Shown here: positions 6,556 through 7,073 of the stretch, one piece after another | Numbering within the stretch: position 1 is the stretch's first letter | Layout of the letters: each line of letters begins with the position of its first letter | NCBI GenBank assembly: GCA_902792495.1 | Contig: CADBAC010000222.1 | Location: 1 to 7,073, forward strand | Length of the DNA stretch: 7,073 nt | Direction: 5' to 3' | Source: Ruminococcus flavefaciens | GTDB lineage: Bacteria > Bacillota > Clostridia > Oscillospirales > Ruminococcaceae | The notes under the pieces: model-generated | Told to the model about the DNA's origin: nothing | The model's input: only the letters and a program-made list of their open reading frames with translations | Databases searched by the model: none | Program-made: the position numbers and the translations under genes

Positions 6556-6661
6556 GCGTTTTATTTTATGGTATCAGATGAAACATAGGAACAATCGAAA
6601 TCTATGCCACAAAGCGGAATGATATTATCGTTTCATGCCAACAGCTTTACAGCAACGATCA
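6556..6661. other. Non-coding spacer between the small ORF and the pdx operator
   Basis: No gene is supported here. Short open frames on both strands lack ribosome binding sites. Weak nested inverted repeats occur (ATGAAAC 6578-6584 with GTTTCAT 6630-6636; CATAG 6584-6588 with CTATG 6602-6606), but the loops are large and the pairing is not convincing as a functional RNA. Confidence 0.4.
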
Positions 6662-6796
6662 TTAAAAAATGACCTCCGGCACAACTATATGCCCTGTTCC
6701 TCCGCAGTATTTTGTGGTCGTGTTTATTATTTTCTGTGCTGTTTCGGTCAATAGTTTATCGGGAGTTGCGGCGTTGCCCTGAACGATATCAATCAT
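6662..6796 (-). CDS. Unrecognised 44-residue protein with strong ribosome binding site
   Basis: The ORF starts at ATG 6796 and ends with TAA at 6662-6664. A perfect AAGGAGG (6810-6804) lies 7 nt before the ATG, which is the main reason for calling it real. The product begins MIDIVQGNAATPDKLLTE, continues with a T/N/K-rich middle, and ends in CGGTGHIVVPEVIF. It has one cysteine, no membrane segment and no signal peptide. I do not recognise the family. It lies upstream of pdxS on the same strand, 107 bp before the pdx palindrome, and next to a mobile-element helicase fragment on the opposite strand. It is more likely part of accessory DNA than of B6 metabolism. No convincing promoter of its own was found in 6811-6866. 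Confidence 0.6.
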   Translation of the reverse strand: MIDIVQGNAATPDKLLTETAQKIINTTTKYCGGTGHIVVPEVIF

Positions 6797-6865
6797 TTGT
6801 ATTCCTCCTTTCGTTTATTATCGTAAAACCAACCGTCCAAACATAACCCAAATAATCGTTGTTAA

Positions 6866-7073
6866 GGTGTTGCTTACGGCACACCATTGTGCAATTCGCT
6901 TGCAGACGCATATATCATGCAGTTTTATCTACAGTATGAGGAACTTAAGAGGTTTAATCTTGATAATTTCGATAATTGGGTGAAAACCTTTGCCAGGCCG
7001 GAGCGTGTGGCAGAGGTTGATGTAGATACCAGTCACTATCGGTTTGTTACAAGATTTGCCGTTTTCTTCAATC
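6866..7073 (+). pseudogene. Fragment of a conjugative-element SNF2-type helicase/methylase, 5'-truncated, runs off the window
   Basis: A + strand frame is open from just after a TAA at 6863-6865 to the window end (69 codons). It reads VAYGTPLCNSLADAY then IMQFYLQYEELKRFNLDNF, followed by DNWVKTF and RFVTRFAVFFN. This matches my recollection of the interior of the very large (~2,000-3,000 residue) helicase/N6-methylase proteins on Firmicute integrative conjugative elements, whose pattern is 'TGTPISNS..E.Y.MQRYLQYDEL...HFD.WA.TF...TRFAKFFN'. GTP..NS corresponds to SNF2 helicase motif III. There is no start codon or ribosome binding site at 6866, and the ATG at 6917 lacks one too, so motifs I and II and the N-terminus are missing. 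The break with unrelated sequence lies at about 6860-6868. The remainder lies beyond the window, so whether the rest of the gene is intact cannot be seen. Confidence 0.7.

Noticed and set aside
6578..6636. Nested inverted repeats suggesting a structured RNA or riboswitch upstream of pdxS
   Set aside because: Arms are 5-7 bp with large loops, and the region lies upstream of the predicted pdxS transcription start, so it cannot be in the pdxS leader.
1..7073. CRISPR arrays, tRNA or rRNA genes, transposon end repeats
   Set aside because: No regularly spaced repeats, tRNA-like cloverleaf or CCA end, rRNA signature, or terminal inverted repeats flanking a transposase were seen on reading the window.

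Overview
The window looks like a chromosomal segment of a low-to-mid GC Firmicute, probably a gut Clostridia of the Ruminococcus/Oscillospiraceae type. This rests on overall protein character, strong AGGAGG-type ribosome binding sites, a KtrAB-type potassium system and the PdxS/PdxT route to vitamin B6. Genus level is inference; no rRNA or marker gene is present.

Left half (1-3714, + strand) is one tightly packed potassium operon: the 3' part of a KtrB/TrkH channel subunit, the KtrA/TrkA RCK gating subunit, a 54-residue single-helix membrane protein of unknown role, a short KdpD-like sensor kinase (DUF4118 + HisKA + HATPase, without the KdpD/Usp N-terminus), and a KdpE-like response regulator. 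The regulator is split by a perfect 7-bp tandem duplication of CTTGACA. Deleting one copy restores a full-length protein of about 227 residues. The kinase is therefore intact and its expected partner appears broken. A long hairpin at 3802-3853 sits between this operon and the convergent one.

Middle (3862-6555, - strand) is a vitamin B6 operon read right to left: pdxS, pdxT (TAATG stop/start overlap) and a MocR/PdxR-type regulator 26 bp after pdxT. PdxS and PdxT keep all their catalytic residues and make pyridoxal 5'-phosphate from ribose 5-phosphate, glyceraldehyde 3-phosphate and glutamine. The regulator has lost the C-terminal quarter of its aminotransferase-like domain through at least two frame lesions followed by loss of recognisable sequence. 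Upstream of pdxS is an extended -10 promoter with a poor -35. A 28-bp near-perfect palindrome covers the -35 position and is a candidate operator.

Right edge (6556-7073) looks like accessory DNA. A 44-residue unrecognised ORF on the - strand (6662-6796) has a textbook ribosome binding site. From about 6866 to the end, a + strand reading frame matches the interior of the very large SNF2-type helicase/methylase proteins of Firmicute conjugative elements. It begins at the helicase GTP motif with no start codon, so it is probably a 5'-truncated remnant.

The most notable points are the two damaged regulators (kdpE and pdxR) beside intact structural genes, the palindrome at the pdxS promoter, two small uncharacterised proteins, and the truncated mobile-element helicase. 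I did not find a clearly novel multi-gene system.
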